In this document: positions 25,159-34,008 of the stretch, piece after piece | Position numbering within the stretch: the first letter of the stretch is position 1 | Layout of the letters: the number at the start of each line of letters is the position of its first letter | From: JANQOH01 sp965243325 | GTDB lineage: Bacteria; Pseudomonadota; Alphaproteobacteria; UBA7887 | Reading direction: 5' to 3' | Assembly: GCA_965243325.1 (NCBI GenBank) | Contig: CBDEUQ010000003.1 | Location: forward strand, 682,001-746,000 | DNA: 64,000 nucleotides | Made by a program: the position numbers and the translations under genes | Notes under the pieces: model-generated | Database searches by the model: none | Told to the model about the DNA's origin: nothing | The model's input: only the letters and a program-made list of their open reading frames with translations

Positions 25159-26148
25159 GTGGCGACCGCCGACGACATTCTCGCCCGCCGCATTGCCGCG
25201 ACGCTCGCGACCCTGAACCGGGAACTCGACCGGCTGACGCAGGGCATCCAGACCATGAGCGCCGCCGTCGCGGCGGCGACGCAAGGGATCGCCACGGCCG
25301 CAGGCGGGGTCGAGTCCCTGCGGAACGGGTTGGGCGCGGTATCGGGACAGTCGGCACGGGCCGGATTCGACGCCTCCGGCGCGAGAGGCGGAGAGCGCGA
25401 GGACGCGGCGGATCCGTCGTCGAAGATCGAGCAATACCTCAGAAGCATCTCCGATGCGGTGAGGGGGCACGCGGACAGGCTGGAGAACGAAGCGATCGCA
25501 TCGGCCGAACGGGCGGCGACGGCGTCGGTGGACGTCGCCTTCGACGTCCTGGAAGACGCGCTCGCCGATTTCGTGAAATCCGGCAAGCTGTCGTTCTCCG
25601 ATCTCGGCAACGCGCTGCGCGACGCGCTCGTCCAGGCCCTCCTGTCGGACGTGGCGGTCCCGGCATTCAAACGATCGGTCCTCGCCCCGATCGCAGGCGC
25701 GTTCTCGAGCTCGCTCGACGACGTGCTCGACAGCGTGTTCGGCGCGTCGGCAGCGAGCCCTGCGCCGAGCCTGGCGCAGTCGATCGCGGTGGCCCACGGC
25801 GGCGGCGTCGCGGGCGCTTCCGGCGGGGTTCGGCGCGCGGTGCCGCCGGCGCTGTTCGCGGGCGCCCCCAGGCTGCACGCGGGCGGCATCGCCGGGCTCC
25901 GCGGCGACGAGGTGCCGGCGATCCTGCAGCGCGGCGAGACGGTGCTGCCGCGCGGCGCGGGCCCCACGGCGCCGTCCTTCACGGTGAACTTCGAGAACCG
26001 GGGCACGCCGCAGCGCGAGGTGTCGTCGCGCGTCGGCTTCGACGGCCGGCGCTGGGTCCTCGACGTGGTCGTCGACGACATCGCCGGCGGCGGTCCGCTG
26101 GCGACCGCGATCGAGCGCGCCACCGGCGCGCGGGCGGCGGCGCAATGA
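25159..26148 (+). CDS. Short tail tape-measure protein
   Basis: 329 residues from GTG 25159. The N-terminal third is helical and coiled-coil-like (LNRELDRLTQGIQTMSAAVA). The centre has the tape-measure C-domain pattern FVKSGKLSFSDLGNALRDAL. Near the end comes the diagnostic HAGGIAGLRGDEVPAILQRG plus ETVLPRG. Tape-measure length sets tail length, so at this size the tail would be short, nearer to gene-transfer-agent tails than to lambda. It overlaps the next gene by ATGA. Confidence 0.85.
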   Translation: MATADDILARRIAATLATLNRELDRLTQGIQTMSAAVAAATQGIATAAGGVESLRNGLGAVSGQSARAGFDASGARGGEREDAADPSSKIEQYLRSISDAVRGHADRLENEAIASAERAATASVDVAFDVLEDALADFVKSGKLSFSDLGNALRDALVQALLSDVAVPAFKRSVLAPIAGAFSSSLDDVLDSVFGASAASPAPSLAQSIAVAHGGGVAGASGGVRRAVPPALFAGAPRLHAGGIAGLRGDEVPAILQRGETVLPRGAGPTAPSFTVNFENRGTPQREVSSRVGFDGRRWVLDVVVDDIAGGGPLATAIERATGARAAAQ

Positions 26149-26516
26149 CCTCCACATGGCCGGAAGCGATCGCGCCGCTGGCGGCGGAGGGCCACGAGCT
26201 GGGCGCCGCGAACGACGTTCAGCGGACGCAGTTCGACGACGGCGCGGTGCGCCAGGCCGTCGTCTACACGGCGGCCCGGCTCGAGCGGCGGGTGACGGCG
26301 GAGATCGCCGACGCCGACCTGGCGGCGTGGCAGGCGTGGGTGCGCGCCTCTGCGCACACGTGGTTCGACTTTCGCGACCCGCACGACGGCGTCCTGCGCC
26401 GGGCGCGGGTGCGCGGCGGCGCCGGCGGCGTCGCGCTGCGCCAGGCGGCCCGAGGCGCCGGCGCGCCGGCGTGGCGCGCGCGCATGACGATCGAGGGACC
26501 GGCGGAGCCGGCCTGA
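26145..26516 (+). CDS. Minor tail protein, lambda gpM-like position
   Basis: 123 residues, ATG overlapping the tape-measure stop (ATGA). It contains VVYTAARLERRVTAEIAD, AWQAWVRASAHTWFDFRDP and WRARMTIEGPAEPA, a beta-rich pattern with the aromatic FDFRDPHDG seen in small distal/minor tail proteins encoded right after the tape measure. The assignment rests on gene order as much as sequence. The stop codon lies inside a perfect 32-base palindrome. Confidence 0.65.
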   Translation: MTSTWPEAIAPLAAEGHELGAANDVQRTQFDDGAVRQAVVYTAARLERRVTAEIADADLAAWQAWVRASAHTWFDFRDPHDGVLRRARVRGGAGGVALRQAARGAGAPAWRARMTIEGPAEPA

Positions 26517-26542
26517 CCGGCGGCGCGCGCCGCCGGTCAGGC
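26511..26542. terminator. Perfect 32-base palindrome at a tail-gene 3' end
   Basis: Begins GCCTGACCGGCGGC and is its own reverse complement over all 32 bases. It would form a 14-base-pair stem with a GCGC loop. It contains the preceding gene's TGA and sits before the leader of the next gene. No T-run follows, so it may act as an RNA-stabilising hairpin or weak attenuator rather than a classical terminator. Confidence 0.5.
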
Positions 26543-26610
26543 CGCCCCGGGCTCGACCCGGCTCAAGGTCGGGGCAGGCTCCGGCACAGGACAAGAAGGA
26601 GGAGGACGAC

Positions 26611-27000
26611 ATGGCGGTGCGGATCAGCGACTTCGCGCTCAACTGGCTGGCCGGGCGGATCGCCGGCCAGGCGATCACGATATCTCTCCACACCGGGGAC
26701 CCCGGCGCGGACGGCGCGGCGAACGAGCTGGCGACGACCGGCGGCTCGAACTACGCGCGCAAGGCCACGACGGCGGCCGACTGGACGGCGGACGGCGCGA
26801 CGGTGGACAACGACGCCGACATCGCGATCTTCACCCCCAACGCGGCGGCGGCGGGACAGGCCGTCACCCACGTCGGCTACTGGTTCGGCACCGACCACTT
26901 CCTGTCGGTCGACCTGGTCGCGCCGGTGACGACGGTCGAGGGGATCGCCTTCCCGATCGCCGCCGGCACCGCCGACATCACGATCAGCGCCGCGACGTAG
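26611..27000 (+). CDS. Phage tail fibre-like protein
   Basis: 129 residues with a very strong ribosome site (AAGGAGGAGG) before ATG 26611. The pattern ISLHTGDPGADGAANELATTGGSNYARKA followed by beta-rich, valine/threonine-rich sequence is that of a small family annotated as tail-fibre proteins in prophages. That family shares an early LHTxDPGxxG motif and later NYAR-like and FP segments. Its exact place in the tail tip is unknown. It precedes the DUF1833-containing gene by 27 bases. Confidence 0.65.
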   Translation: MAVRISDFALNWLAGRIAGQAITISLHTGDPGADGAANELATTGGSNYARKATTAADWTADGATVDNDADIAIFTPNAAAAGQAVTHVGYWFGTDHFLSVDLVAPVTTVEGIAFPIAAGTADITISAAT

Positions 27001-27027
27001 TCCGGCGCACTCCGCGGGCCGCCCGCC

Positions 27028-28380
27028 ATGGCACGCCTGACCCTCGCCCTCGCCGCGAACAACTTCGCCCGCTTCGGGACGACCGCCGTATGGGCGTTCT
27101 CCCGCCACCAGAGGCCGGAGATCGGCGCCCGCTTCATGGCCGGCGACAACCCGGGGTACCTAGGCGCGCTGACGCTCACGGGAGACTCGGGGAGGATCGA
27201 CGTTCTCGTCGCCGCGGACCGGTCGGAAGGCGATTCCGACGTCGGCCCGGACTTCTCGGCCATCATGGAGCGGCATGGCCGCATCGAGATAGCGGCCGGC
27301 GGGCAGACGCTCGCGTTCGACCTCGGCAACGCCGACGCGACGGAGCCGTACACGTGGCGGGCCGCCGGCGTCGGCGCCTTCGTGGCGGGGCTGGCGACCT
27401 TTGGCGTCGCCGGCACGCTCACGCTCGACGACCGGCGCGAGAACCCCCGCCCCGCCGGTCTCGCCTTCGCCGCCGCCCGCCCGCGCGCCGTCGCCGCGGC
27501 CCGCCCCCTCGCCGCCGGGTTCTCGATCGACGCGGCGGCGCCCGGATTCGCCACCGCCGCCCAGGCCCGCGCCGCCGGCCTCGTCCTCGACGCGGCACGG
27601 CCACGCGCCGCGGCGAACGCGCGGCCCCGGCCCGCCGGGCTCGCGCTCGGCGCCGGACGCCCGCGCAAGGCCGGCGCGGCGGCGCGGCCGCGGGCGGCGG
27701 GCGCCACCCTCGGCGCGGCACCCGTGCGGGCGAGGACGCAGGCCCGGCCGGCGCCGGCCGGTCCGGCGCTCGGCGCCGGGCGGCCGCGAGTCGCCTTCCG
27801 CGACGCCATACCGGAGACGACGCGCATCGCGATCGGCTCCGGAGCGCCGCGCATTCCCGTCGCCGGCGGCGTCCCGCCGCGGAGGCCGCCGCCGGCGACG
27901 GCGGCGGAGCGCTGGCGGCGCGCGGCGCGGGCCCTGGCGCCGGCGCGGGCGCTGGTCTGGGGCCTGGAGATCACGCACGCGGACGTGGCGGCGCCGGTGC
28001 GCATCGTATCCGACACGCGCGACCATACGGCCGGCGGGGTGACATGGACGCGGCTCCGCTTCGGCGCCCGCCTCGCCGCCGACAGCGCGGACGCGCCGCC
28101 GCGCGCCGAGCTGTGGGTGGACAACGTCGGCGCCGTCGTCACCGACTGGGTAACGGCAGCCGGCGGCGGCGCCGGGGCGCGGGCGCGGGTGGTGCAGCTC
28201 TCGGCCGACCCGGCCGACCCGGCGGCGGCGAGCGAGATCGAGTGGGAACAGACGCTGCGCGTCGAGTCGATGACGATCGACCGGGCGCGGGTGACGGCGC
28301 GCCTCGGGCCGCCGTCGGCGCGCGGGCGCCAGGCGGTGACCGCGCGCCACGACCCGCGGCGCTCGCCGGGGCTGTTCTGA
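27028..28380 (+). CDS. Tail protein with six 20-residue repeats and a DUF1833 (gpL-like) domain
   Basis: 450 residues in three parts. Residues 1-135 form a beta-rich domain (LTLALAANNFARFGTTAVW, ALTLTGDSGRIDVLVA). About 140-275 is a low-complexity track of six tandem units of roughly 20 residues on the theme ARPRxAGLxLGAARPRA. From about 310 a DUF1833 domain follows (VWGLEITHADVAAPVRIVSD, AELWVDNVG), as in lambda gpL-type proteins. Its stop overlaps the ATG of the NlpC/P60 gene (TGATG). The repeat track may be an extended linker; its coding DNA is correspondingly repetitive. Confidence 0.75.
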   Translation: MARLTLALAANNFARFGTTAVWAFSRHQRPEIGARFMAGDNPGYLGALTLTGDSGRIDVLVAADRSEGDSDVGPDFSAIMERHGRIEIAAGGQTLAFDLGNADATEPYTWRAAGVGAFVAGLATFGVAGTLTLDDRRENPRPAGLAFAAARPRAVAAARPLAAGFSIDAAAPGFATAAQARAAGLVLDAARPRAAANARPRPAGLALGAGRPRKAGAAARPRAAGATLGAAPVRARTQARPAPAGPALGAGRPRVAFRDAIPETTRIAIGSGAPRIPVAGGVPPRRPPPATAAERWRRAARALAPARALVWGLEITHADVAAPVRIVSDTRDHTAGGVTWTRLRFGARLAADSADAPPRAELWVDNVGAVVTDWVTAAGGGAGARARVVQLSADPADPAAASEIEWEQTLRVESMTIDRARVTARLGPPSARGRQAVTARHDPRRSPGLF

Positions 28381-28799
28381 TGGCGGGCGCACACTGGTCG
28401 CTGGCCTACCTCTCTCGCGAGGTTCCGGACGCCGACGGCGCGTGCGCGGACTTCCTGCGCGACGTGATGCGCGAACGCTTCGGCCGCGACGTCGCGCTGC
28501 CGCCGCCGGCGTCGGGCGTGCGCGGCCGCGACGCGCAGATCGCGGCCGCGGCCGCGGAGCTCGGCGTGCCGGTGGCGCACCTGCGCGAGGGCGATGTCGT
28601 CGTCATGCGCAGCCGCGGCCGGCGGCGCGCGCTGGGCCACCACGTCGGCGTCTGGTGCCTGGTCGGCGCCCGCCCGCACGTCCTCCACGCGGTGAAGGGC
28701 CAGGGCGTGCGCCTCGACCCGCTCGCCGACGGCGGCGCCGCGCTGGCGGCGTGCGGGCTGGAAGCCACGGGAGTCTACCGATGGATCGAAGCGCCGTGA
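28380..28799 (+). CDS. NlpC/P60 family tail peptidase (gpK-like)
   Basis: 139 residues, start ATG 28380 overlapping the preceding stop. The catalytic cysteine is in DADGACADFLRDVM (about residue 21) and the histidine in LGHHVGVWCLVG (about 87), in the NlpC/P60 order. Tail-tip proteins of this kind may cut peptidoglycan during DNA entry or process tip assembly. Position between L-like and J-like genes equals that of lambda gpK. The 100 bases after it hold a REP-like hairpin, then the IS4 insertion. Confidence 0.8.
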   Translation: MAGAHWSLAYLSREVPDADGACADFLRDVMRERFGRDVALPPPASGVRGRDAQIAAAAAELGVPVAHLREGDVVVMRSRGRRRALGHHVGVWCLVGARPHVLHAVKGQGVRLDPLADGGAALAACGLEATGVYRWIEAP

Positions 28800-28817
28800 A
28801 CGCCCGCCTCCCCTGTC

Positions 28818-28847
28818 ACCCCGGCCGACCGCAGGGAGAGCCGGGGT
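28818..28847. repeat. REP-like hairpin, first arm of an extragenic palindrome pair
   Basis: ACCCCGGC (28818-28825) pairs with GCCGGGGT (28840-28847). A second hairpin of the same type, ACCCCGGG-TCAAG-CCCGGGGT, began at 28885 but was split by the IS4 element; its right half lies after 30340. The inverted arrangement with flanking GTC and CCAG bases is that of dispersed extragenic repeats. Confidence 0.55.
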
Positions 28848-28889
28848 CCAGCCTTCCACGGCGCCGCTCTGCCGCTTGCTCTGGACCCC

Positions 28890-28899
28890 GGGTCAAGCC
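28890..28899. repeat. Left 10-bp target-site duplication of the IS4-family insertion
   Basis: GGGTCAAGCC at 28890-28899 is repeated exactly at 30341-30350, directly at the element's ends. It is the central part of a REP hairpin loop. Confidence 0.85.
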
Positions 28900-30340
28900 C
28901 TACTGGATTCACACATTTCCGGCTCCTGCCAGAGCGAGGTTGTAGCCGAGCTGTATGGTCCTGAATTCGTACAGCCCTTTCAGCATGACCACGGGCCCTG
29001 GCTTGCCGTAGTAGCCGGTCCAGCCGCCCAGGCGTGCGCAGACCCAGGCGGCGAAGGCGAGGGAGCCCGGCGGATGCGGGTTCTTCTGCCTTTCGGTCCC
29101 GCCCTCGAGCGTGGCCGAGACGGCTTCGAGGGCGGTCCTGTCGGCCTCGTCGAAGACGTCACTGAGCGGCCGCCCGCCCTCGCCGTCCCGGTCCTGAACG
29201 AGTTGCAGGCAGGAGACGCCGGCGACCAGCGTCATGGCGCAAAGGACCCGGAACGGGGCGGTCTCCATGGAGACCGCCTCGATGTCGAACCCCTTGGTCT
29301 TGACGGTGCGGAACAGCTGCTCGATCGTCCAGCGCCTGCGGTAGAGCCGGGTGATCCACCGGGCCTGGTCGTGCGTCTCGACCCGGTGGCTGGTCAGCAG
29401 CCGCCAGTGCGCGGGCTGCACCGACGCGGGCGGGTCGAGTTCGCGCGCCTCGACGAGGAAGACGGGCTGGGACTTCGGCGCGCCGGGCTCCGCGGGCCGG
29501 TGCCTCGGGCGCCGGAGCGTGACCGCGCCGAAGCGCACCGAGATGCGGGCCGTGCGCGCCTTCTGGCCGGGCCTGGCCGGCAGGTCCACCGCATGCGCCT
29601 CCTCCGGCCTGCCTTCCAGGCCGTCGAAGAGCTTGCCCCCGCCGTCGGCGAGGACGCGGTCCTGCGCCGCCCGAACCAGGACGTCCATGCCCTCGGGCCG
29701 GCAGGCGAACATCTCGTAGATGTCGCCTTCCCGGTCCGCCACCGCGGTCACGCGCGCCGCCCCCGCTTCCAGCAGGCGCGCGCTCTCCTGCATGCCGTCG
29801 AGCCAGCGCCGGCTCTGCTTGTCGCAGAGCGGCGCATGCTTCGACGCCTTCTCGCCGCCGCACCGCTCGATCACCTGCGTGGCGGCGAGGCCGAGAAGGG
29901 CCCCAGCCTCGGCCTCCACCGCGATCGTGGCGTGGCCGACCACGCCCGTGCCGCCGCCGCTGTCGCGGAAGGTCGTCGTGTCCTGTATCGCCAGCACATG
30001 CAGGCCCGCGACGCGGCCCGCCGTGCCCCGCGCGGCCTGCTCCACCACCCTCTCCACGGTCACCTTCCCGTTCCGCAGGAACCGCCCGATGCGCACCTCG
30101 CCGGCGCGGTTCCCGCCCACGCTGCGGACGGAAATGCCCCGCGGACCGCGCCTGACGAGCCGGTCGTGCAGGAACCGCCCGGCCTCGTCGACGCGCCGGT
30201 CCCCGAAATGCGAAGCCTCGCTGTCCATCGCCCGTCGCTCCCGTCTTCCATCCAACGCCGGGAACGGTATGAATCACAGGACACGGCTCAGGGGAATCCC
30301 CCCTTCAACACTCTCCGGAGGAGATGTGTGCATACGGTAG
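28900..30340 (-). mobile_element. Complete IS4-family insertion sequence (1,441 bp)
   Basis: Terminal inverted repeats of 21 bases at 28900-28920 and 30320-30340 match at 17 positions, sharing CTAC and CACACAT. The 10-bp direct repeat GGGTCAAGCC flanks it. One intact transposase gene occupies the minus strand. The insertion split an extragenic hairpin between the gpK-like and J-like tail genes, probably separating J from the tail operon's transcript. Confidence 0.9.
28909..30228 (-). CDS. IS4-family transposase
   Basis: About 439 residues from ATG 30228 (MDSEASHFGDRRVDEAGRFL). The DDE residues fit LAIQDTTTF, AVADREGDIYEMF, and the family's Y-x2-R-x3-E-x6-K box in LYRRRWTIEQLFRTVKTKG. An ATG at 30255 would add nine residues that do not look conserved. 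No frameshifts or internal stops are seen, so the gene may be functional. It is read against the tail genes. Confidence 0.93.
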   Translation of the reverse strand: MDSEASHFGDRRVDEAGRFLHDRLVRRGPRGISVRSVGGNRAGEVRIGRFLRNGKVTVERVVEQAARGTAGRVAGLHVLAIQDTTTFRDSGGGTGVVGHATIAVEAEAGALLGLAATQVIERCGGEKASKHAPLCDKQSRRWLDGMQESARLLEAGAARVTAVADREGDIYEMFACRPEGMDVLVRAAQDRVLADGGGKLFDGLEGRPEEAHAVDLPARPGQKARTARISVRFGAVTLRRPRHRPAEPGAPKSQPVFLVEARELDPPASVQPAHWRLLTSHRVETHDQARWITRLYRRRWTIEQLFRTVKTKGFDIEAVSMETAPFRVLCAMTLVAGVSCLQLVQDRDGEGGRPLSDVFDEADRTALEAVSATLEGGTERQKNPHPPGSLAFAAWVCARLGGWTGYYGKPGPVVMLKGLYEFRTIQLGYNLALAGAGNV

Positions 30341-30350
30341 GGGTCAAGCC
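30341..30350. repeat. Right 10-bp target-site duplication of the IS4-family insertion
   Basis: An exact copy of GGGTCAAGCC at 28890-28899. Fusing the two flanks recreates ACCCCGGGTCAAGCCCGGGGT, a perfect stem-loop. Confidence 0.85.
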
Positions 30351-30377
30351 CGGGGTGATAAGAGAGGGAGGGGCGCT

Positions 30378-31797
30378 GTGAACGCCCTCGTAAAGGCCCC
30401 TTTAAGGCCCCGTGAGCGCCTTCCCGCGGCTCCGGGCCCGATGCTCGTCGTCGACCTGTGGCCGCATCCGGTGACGGCGGCGGGGCGCGAGACGCGGGCG
30501 CTAGCGCCGCCAGCGGGGGCGACGGTGGCCGACGCCCTGGCGCTCGCGCTGCCGGTACCGCCGGCGGAAGTCGCGCACTGCGTCGCGGTGGCGCTGGACG
30601 GGCGGCCGGTCGCTGCCGCGGACTGGGCGCGCACGCCGGCGGCGGGCCATGCCGTCGTCGTGCGCGCCGCGGCCGCCGGCGGCGACGACTCGGACCCGCT
30701 GCGCGTTCTGCTGACGATCGGCGTGGCGGCGGCGGCGATCGCCGTGCCCGGGCTGCCGGCGCTGGCCGGCACCGCCTTCGCCGCAGGCACGCTCGGCGGG
30801 GCGGTGCTGTCGGCCGGCATCCTCGTCGGCGGCAGCCTCGTGGTCAACGCGCTGGCGCCGCCACCGGCGCCGCCGACGCTCGCCGGGCCGGCGCCCGCCG
30901 ACGAGGTGTGGAGCCTCGCCGCCGGGCAGAACCGCGCCCGCGCGTACGAGCCGATGCGGCTCGTGCTGGGCTCGCACCGGATGTTCCCCGACCTCTGCGG
31001 GCGCGAGTACACCGAGTTCGACGAGGCCGGCGAGCAGGACCTGTTCCAGCAGTTCTCCTTCGGCGTCGGCGACCTGGACATCGCCGACCTGCGCCTCGGC
31101 GAGACGGCGCTCGCCGACTACGACGGCGTGCTGACCGAGACCGCGGCGCCGGGCGAGCGGCTGACGCTGGTCCACGACGACGTGGACACGACGCCCGGCG
31201 CGGCGCTCGAGGACACCGAATGGGTCGTCCGGGCAACGCCGGAGCGGACGGCGCGGGTCGAGATCGACGTCGCCGGGCGCGTCTTCCGGATCGGCGACCG
31301 CGGCGAGCAGGAGAGCCACGCGGTGCCCGTGGAGTGGGGGTGGCGGCGGCGGGGTTCCGGCGCGTGGAATGCGTACCGGATCGAGATCGCCAACGACGAC
31401 GCCTCGCCGGTCCGCCGCGGCTTCTCGGCCGAGCTGCCGTCTCCCGGCGCCTACGAGGTGCGGGTCCGCCGCGTCGCGGCGCCGGCCGACGACACGCGCA
31501 CCTTCGACGACCTCGCGTGGGCGGCTCTCAGGAGCTACCAGGAGAGCGACATCGACCGCGGCGCCGACACCCGGCTGGGGGTGCGCATCCGCGCCTCGGG
31601 CCAGCTCCACGGCCGCCTCGACCGCCTCTCGGCACTGGTCACGCAGAACGTGCCGGTCTGGAACGCGCCGCTCGGCGAGTGGACTCCGGACACGCCGGTG
31701 GGGCGCGGTCCGTCCGCGAACCCGGCGGCGGTCTTCCGCGCCTTCGCGCGCGGCTGGCGCGATGCGGACGGGCGCCTCGTCGCCGGCGGCGGGCGAG
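30378..31797 (+). CDS. I/J-like tail tip attachment protein, N-terminal part (frame broken)
   Basis: Starts GTG 30378 (GGGAGGGG upstream) or ATG 30441. The first about 100 residues look like a ubiquitin-like gpI-type domain (ATVADALALALPVPPAEVAH), followed by hydrophobic segments, then a J-type region (AYEPMRLVLGSHRMFPDL, EYTEFDEAGEQDLFQQFSFG, TRLGVRIRASGQLHGRLDRLSAL, FRAFARGWRDADGRLVAG). In full-length J proteins several hundred further residues follow. Here the good sequence stops at about 31790 and resumes one frame over with a distal stalk-like segment. The zero frame beyond this point is arginine-rich nonsense. The protein is therefore frameshifted and probably internally deleted. Confidence 0.75.
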
Positions 31798-34008
31798 GCG
31801 CGGATCACGGCGAGGCTGGGCGAGCCCTACGTCGCGCCGCAGAGCGTGCTCGACGCGGTGGCCGCCGCGATCCGCGACAACCCCGCCTTCGACGACCTCG
31901 ACGAGGCCGTCGCCGACGCCCGCGCCGAGGCCGACCGGGCGACGGCCAGGGCGCTCGCTGCCGGCGCCTCGGCCACCGCCGCGGACGGCTCGGCCACCGC
32001 GGCCTCGGGCAGCGCGACGACGGCGAGCGAGGAGGCGACGGCGGCGGACGGCTCGGCCGAGGCCGCGGCCGCGTCGGCCACGGCGGCGGCGGCCTCGGCG
32101 ACGGGCGCCGCGGGCAGCGCCGCGAGCGCCTCGACGCACGCGCAGAGCGCCTTGGCCTCGTCCACCCTCTCCGGCACCCGCGCCGCGGCGGCGCAGGAGA
32201 GCGCCACCGAGGCCGCCACCTCGGCCGGCCAGGCGTCGACGTCGGTGACGCAGGCCGCGGCCTCGCGCGAGGCCGCCGACGGCAGCGCCCAGGCGGCGGC
32301 GCTCTCGGCCACCGCGGCCGCCGGCTCGGCCGCCGACGCGGAGGAGACGATCGCCGGTCTCGACGCGACGGTCAGCCGCGAGGTGGGCGAGGACCTGAGC
32401 ACCCGTCTCGCGAGCATCGTCGCGCTCAGGGCCAAGGCCGGAGACGCCGCCGGCAACCTCGAGCTCGCCGCCTACGACGACGGCACGTTCTCCGGCACGG
32501 CGGTGCGCATCCGCGCCGACCAGATCCTGATCGGCGACGACGAGGGGCTCGGCACCGACGCCGCCGGCAAGCTGATCAACACGCGGCCGCGGACGTGGGC
32601 CGAGCTGTGGAACGGCGACGTGCGGATCACCGGGACGACGGCGGCGATCGCGCTGGCCGGCCTCGACGAGGTCGACAGCCTGGCCTTCGTCGGCGCCAAC
32701 GCCTATGCGTCGCCGCTGCCGCAGAACGCCGTGCTGTCGATGACCGCGGTGCCCGTCGGCGGCATCCCGACATCGACGACGCCGAACACGAACGGCATCG
32801 CCCTGGCGCTGGCGGCGTCGCACTCGAAGGCGCTGAACATCGCCAGCCTGTCGCGCAGCGGCAGCACCCTCTACCTGCGGCACTGGCGCAACGACAACAT
32901 CCGGCTGCTCAAGGTCTACGGCATCCAGGGCGCGGGGAACATCAACCTGGGCGGCGGCACGACCCCGTTGCCGCCCGAGCTCCCCGCGGCCTCGGCGCCG
33001 ACGGTGACGATCGCCGCGGTTTCGAGCGTCGGCGAGGGAGCGAGGCGGACGCTCTCCGCCAGCGTCTCCGGCGGCACCTACGACGGCCTCTCCTACGCCT
33101 GGGCGGTCGTCACGGCGAGCGGCGGCGCGATCTCGGGCAGCGGCAGCTCCGTGACCTACACCGCACCGTCGGTGACCGCGAGCAAGACCGTCACCGTGCG
33201 ATGCACCGTCACAGCCACCGGCACCGGCACGAACGCGCGGAGCGGCTCCTCGGATACGGCCAGCGATACGGAGGCCTTCACGGTCACGGACAGCACGGCG
33301 CCGCCGTCGCCACCGCCGACGACGACAACCGTGTCGGCGAACGCCGGCGCGGACAAGACCGTGGCCAGCGGGGGCAGCGTCGGGATCGGCGGCGCCGACA
33401 CGGTCAACAACGGCTCCGGCGCCACGTCGATCGCCTGGACCCGGGTGAGCGGCACGGGCGGGTCGCTCTCCTCGACCACAGCCGCCAGCCCCACGTTCAA
33501 CGCTCCGACGGTCACGGCGGACCGGACCATCGTCTGGCGGAAGACGGTCACGAACAACGGAGTGAGCGATTCCGACGACGTGACGGTGACGGTCGAGGCG
33601 CCCGCCGGGCCGAAGCTGGACATCTCCTGGACATCCGCGTGGGAAAGGCGCGTCGGATTTACGCCGGTTCTGGCGATGACTGGCAATTCCGGCACAATCT
33701 CAAGTGATCTCATAGACGGCGGTTACAAATTCGCGAACGTAACTCGCGTCTTGATCAGAAACAGTTCGGAATCACTTCCCGGGCGGTGCTCGATCGACAT
33801 GTCGCCTGTCGGCACCGATTTCATATCGTCGGTGGAGGACAACCTGAAACTCACCGTGACCTACGAAGGGCAGAGCGTCACGATAAGTTTTTCGGACTCA
33901 TCGGAGCCGTACACCAGCAGTCAGTCGACAACCGCCGCCGCGCTGGCCGATGCCATTCTCGCCGACACGACGCCGGGCAACGTGTCGTTCCGGCTGCGTG
34001 GCGGCTGA
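31762..34008 (+). CDS. J-like distal part: alanine/serine stalk, beta region and two PKD/Ig-like domains
   Basis: If read alone from ATG 31762 it gives 748 residues; convincing homology begins at EARITARLGEPYVAPQSVLD. A long ASATAA/GSA-rich stalk follows (about 70-200), then LELAAYDDGTFSGTAVRIRA and DQILIGDD, typical of the J C-terminal region. Two Ig/PKD-like domains (TVTIAAVSSVGEGARRTLSA; VSANAGADKTVASGGSVGIG) and a less G+C-rich C-terminal domain complete it. It overlaps the J N-terminal part in the +1 frame. It is either the tail of a broken J or a now independent fibre gene. Its stop overlaps the next ATG (TGATG). Confidence 0.65.
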   Translation: MRTGASSPAAGEARITARLGEPYVAPQSVLDAVAAAIRDNPAFDDLDEAVADARAEADRATARALAAGASATAADGSATAASGSATTASEEATAADGSAEAAAASATAAAASATGAAGSAASASTHAQSALASSTLSGTRAAAAQESATEAATSAGQASTSVTQAAASREAADGSAQAAALSATAAAGSAADAEETIAGLDATVSREVGEDLSTRLASIVALRAKAGDAAGNLELAAYDDGTFSGTAVRIRADQILIGDDEGLGTDAAGKLINTRPRTWAELWNGDVRITGTTAAIALAGLDEVDSLAFVGANAYASPLPQNAVLSMTAVPVGGIPTSTTPNTNGIALALAASHSKALNIASLSRSGSTLYLRHWRNDNIRLLKVYGIQGAGNINLGGGTTPLPPELPAASAPTVTIAAVSSVGEGARRTLSASVSGGTYDGLSYAWAVVTASGGAISGSGSSVTYTAPSVTASKTVTVRCTVTATGTGTNARSGSSDTASDTEAFTVTDSTAPPSPPPTTTTVSANAGADKTVASGGSVGIGGADTVNNGSGATSIAWTRVSGTGGSLSSTTAASPTFNAPTVTADRTIVWRKTVTNNGVSDSDDVTVTVEAPAGPKLDISWTSAWERRVGFTPVLAMTGNSGTISSDLIDGGYKFANVTRVLIRNSSESLPGRCSIDMSPVGTDFISSVEDNLKLTVTYEGQSVTISFSDSSEPYTSSQSTTAAALADAILADTTPGNVSFRLRGG

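Noticed and set aside
31762..31797. Programmed +1 frameshift joining the two J-like parts
   Set aside because: No slippery or hungry-codon context is visible, and the expected central part of J is missing too, so a deletion mutation is the simpler reading.
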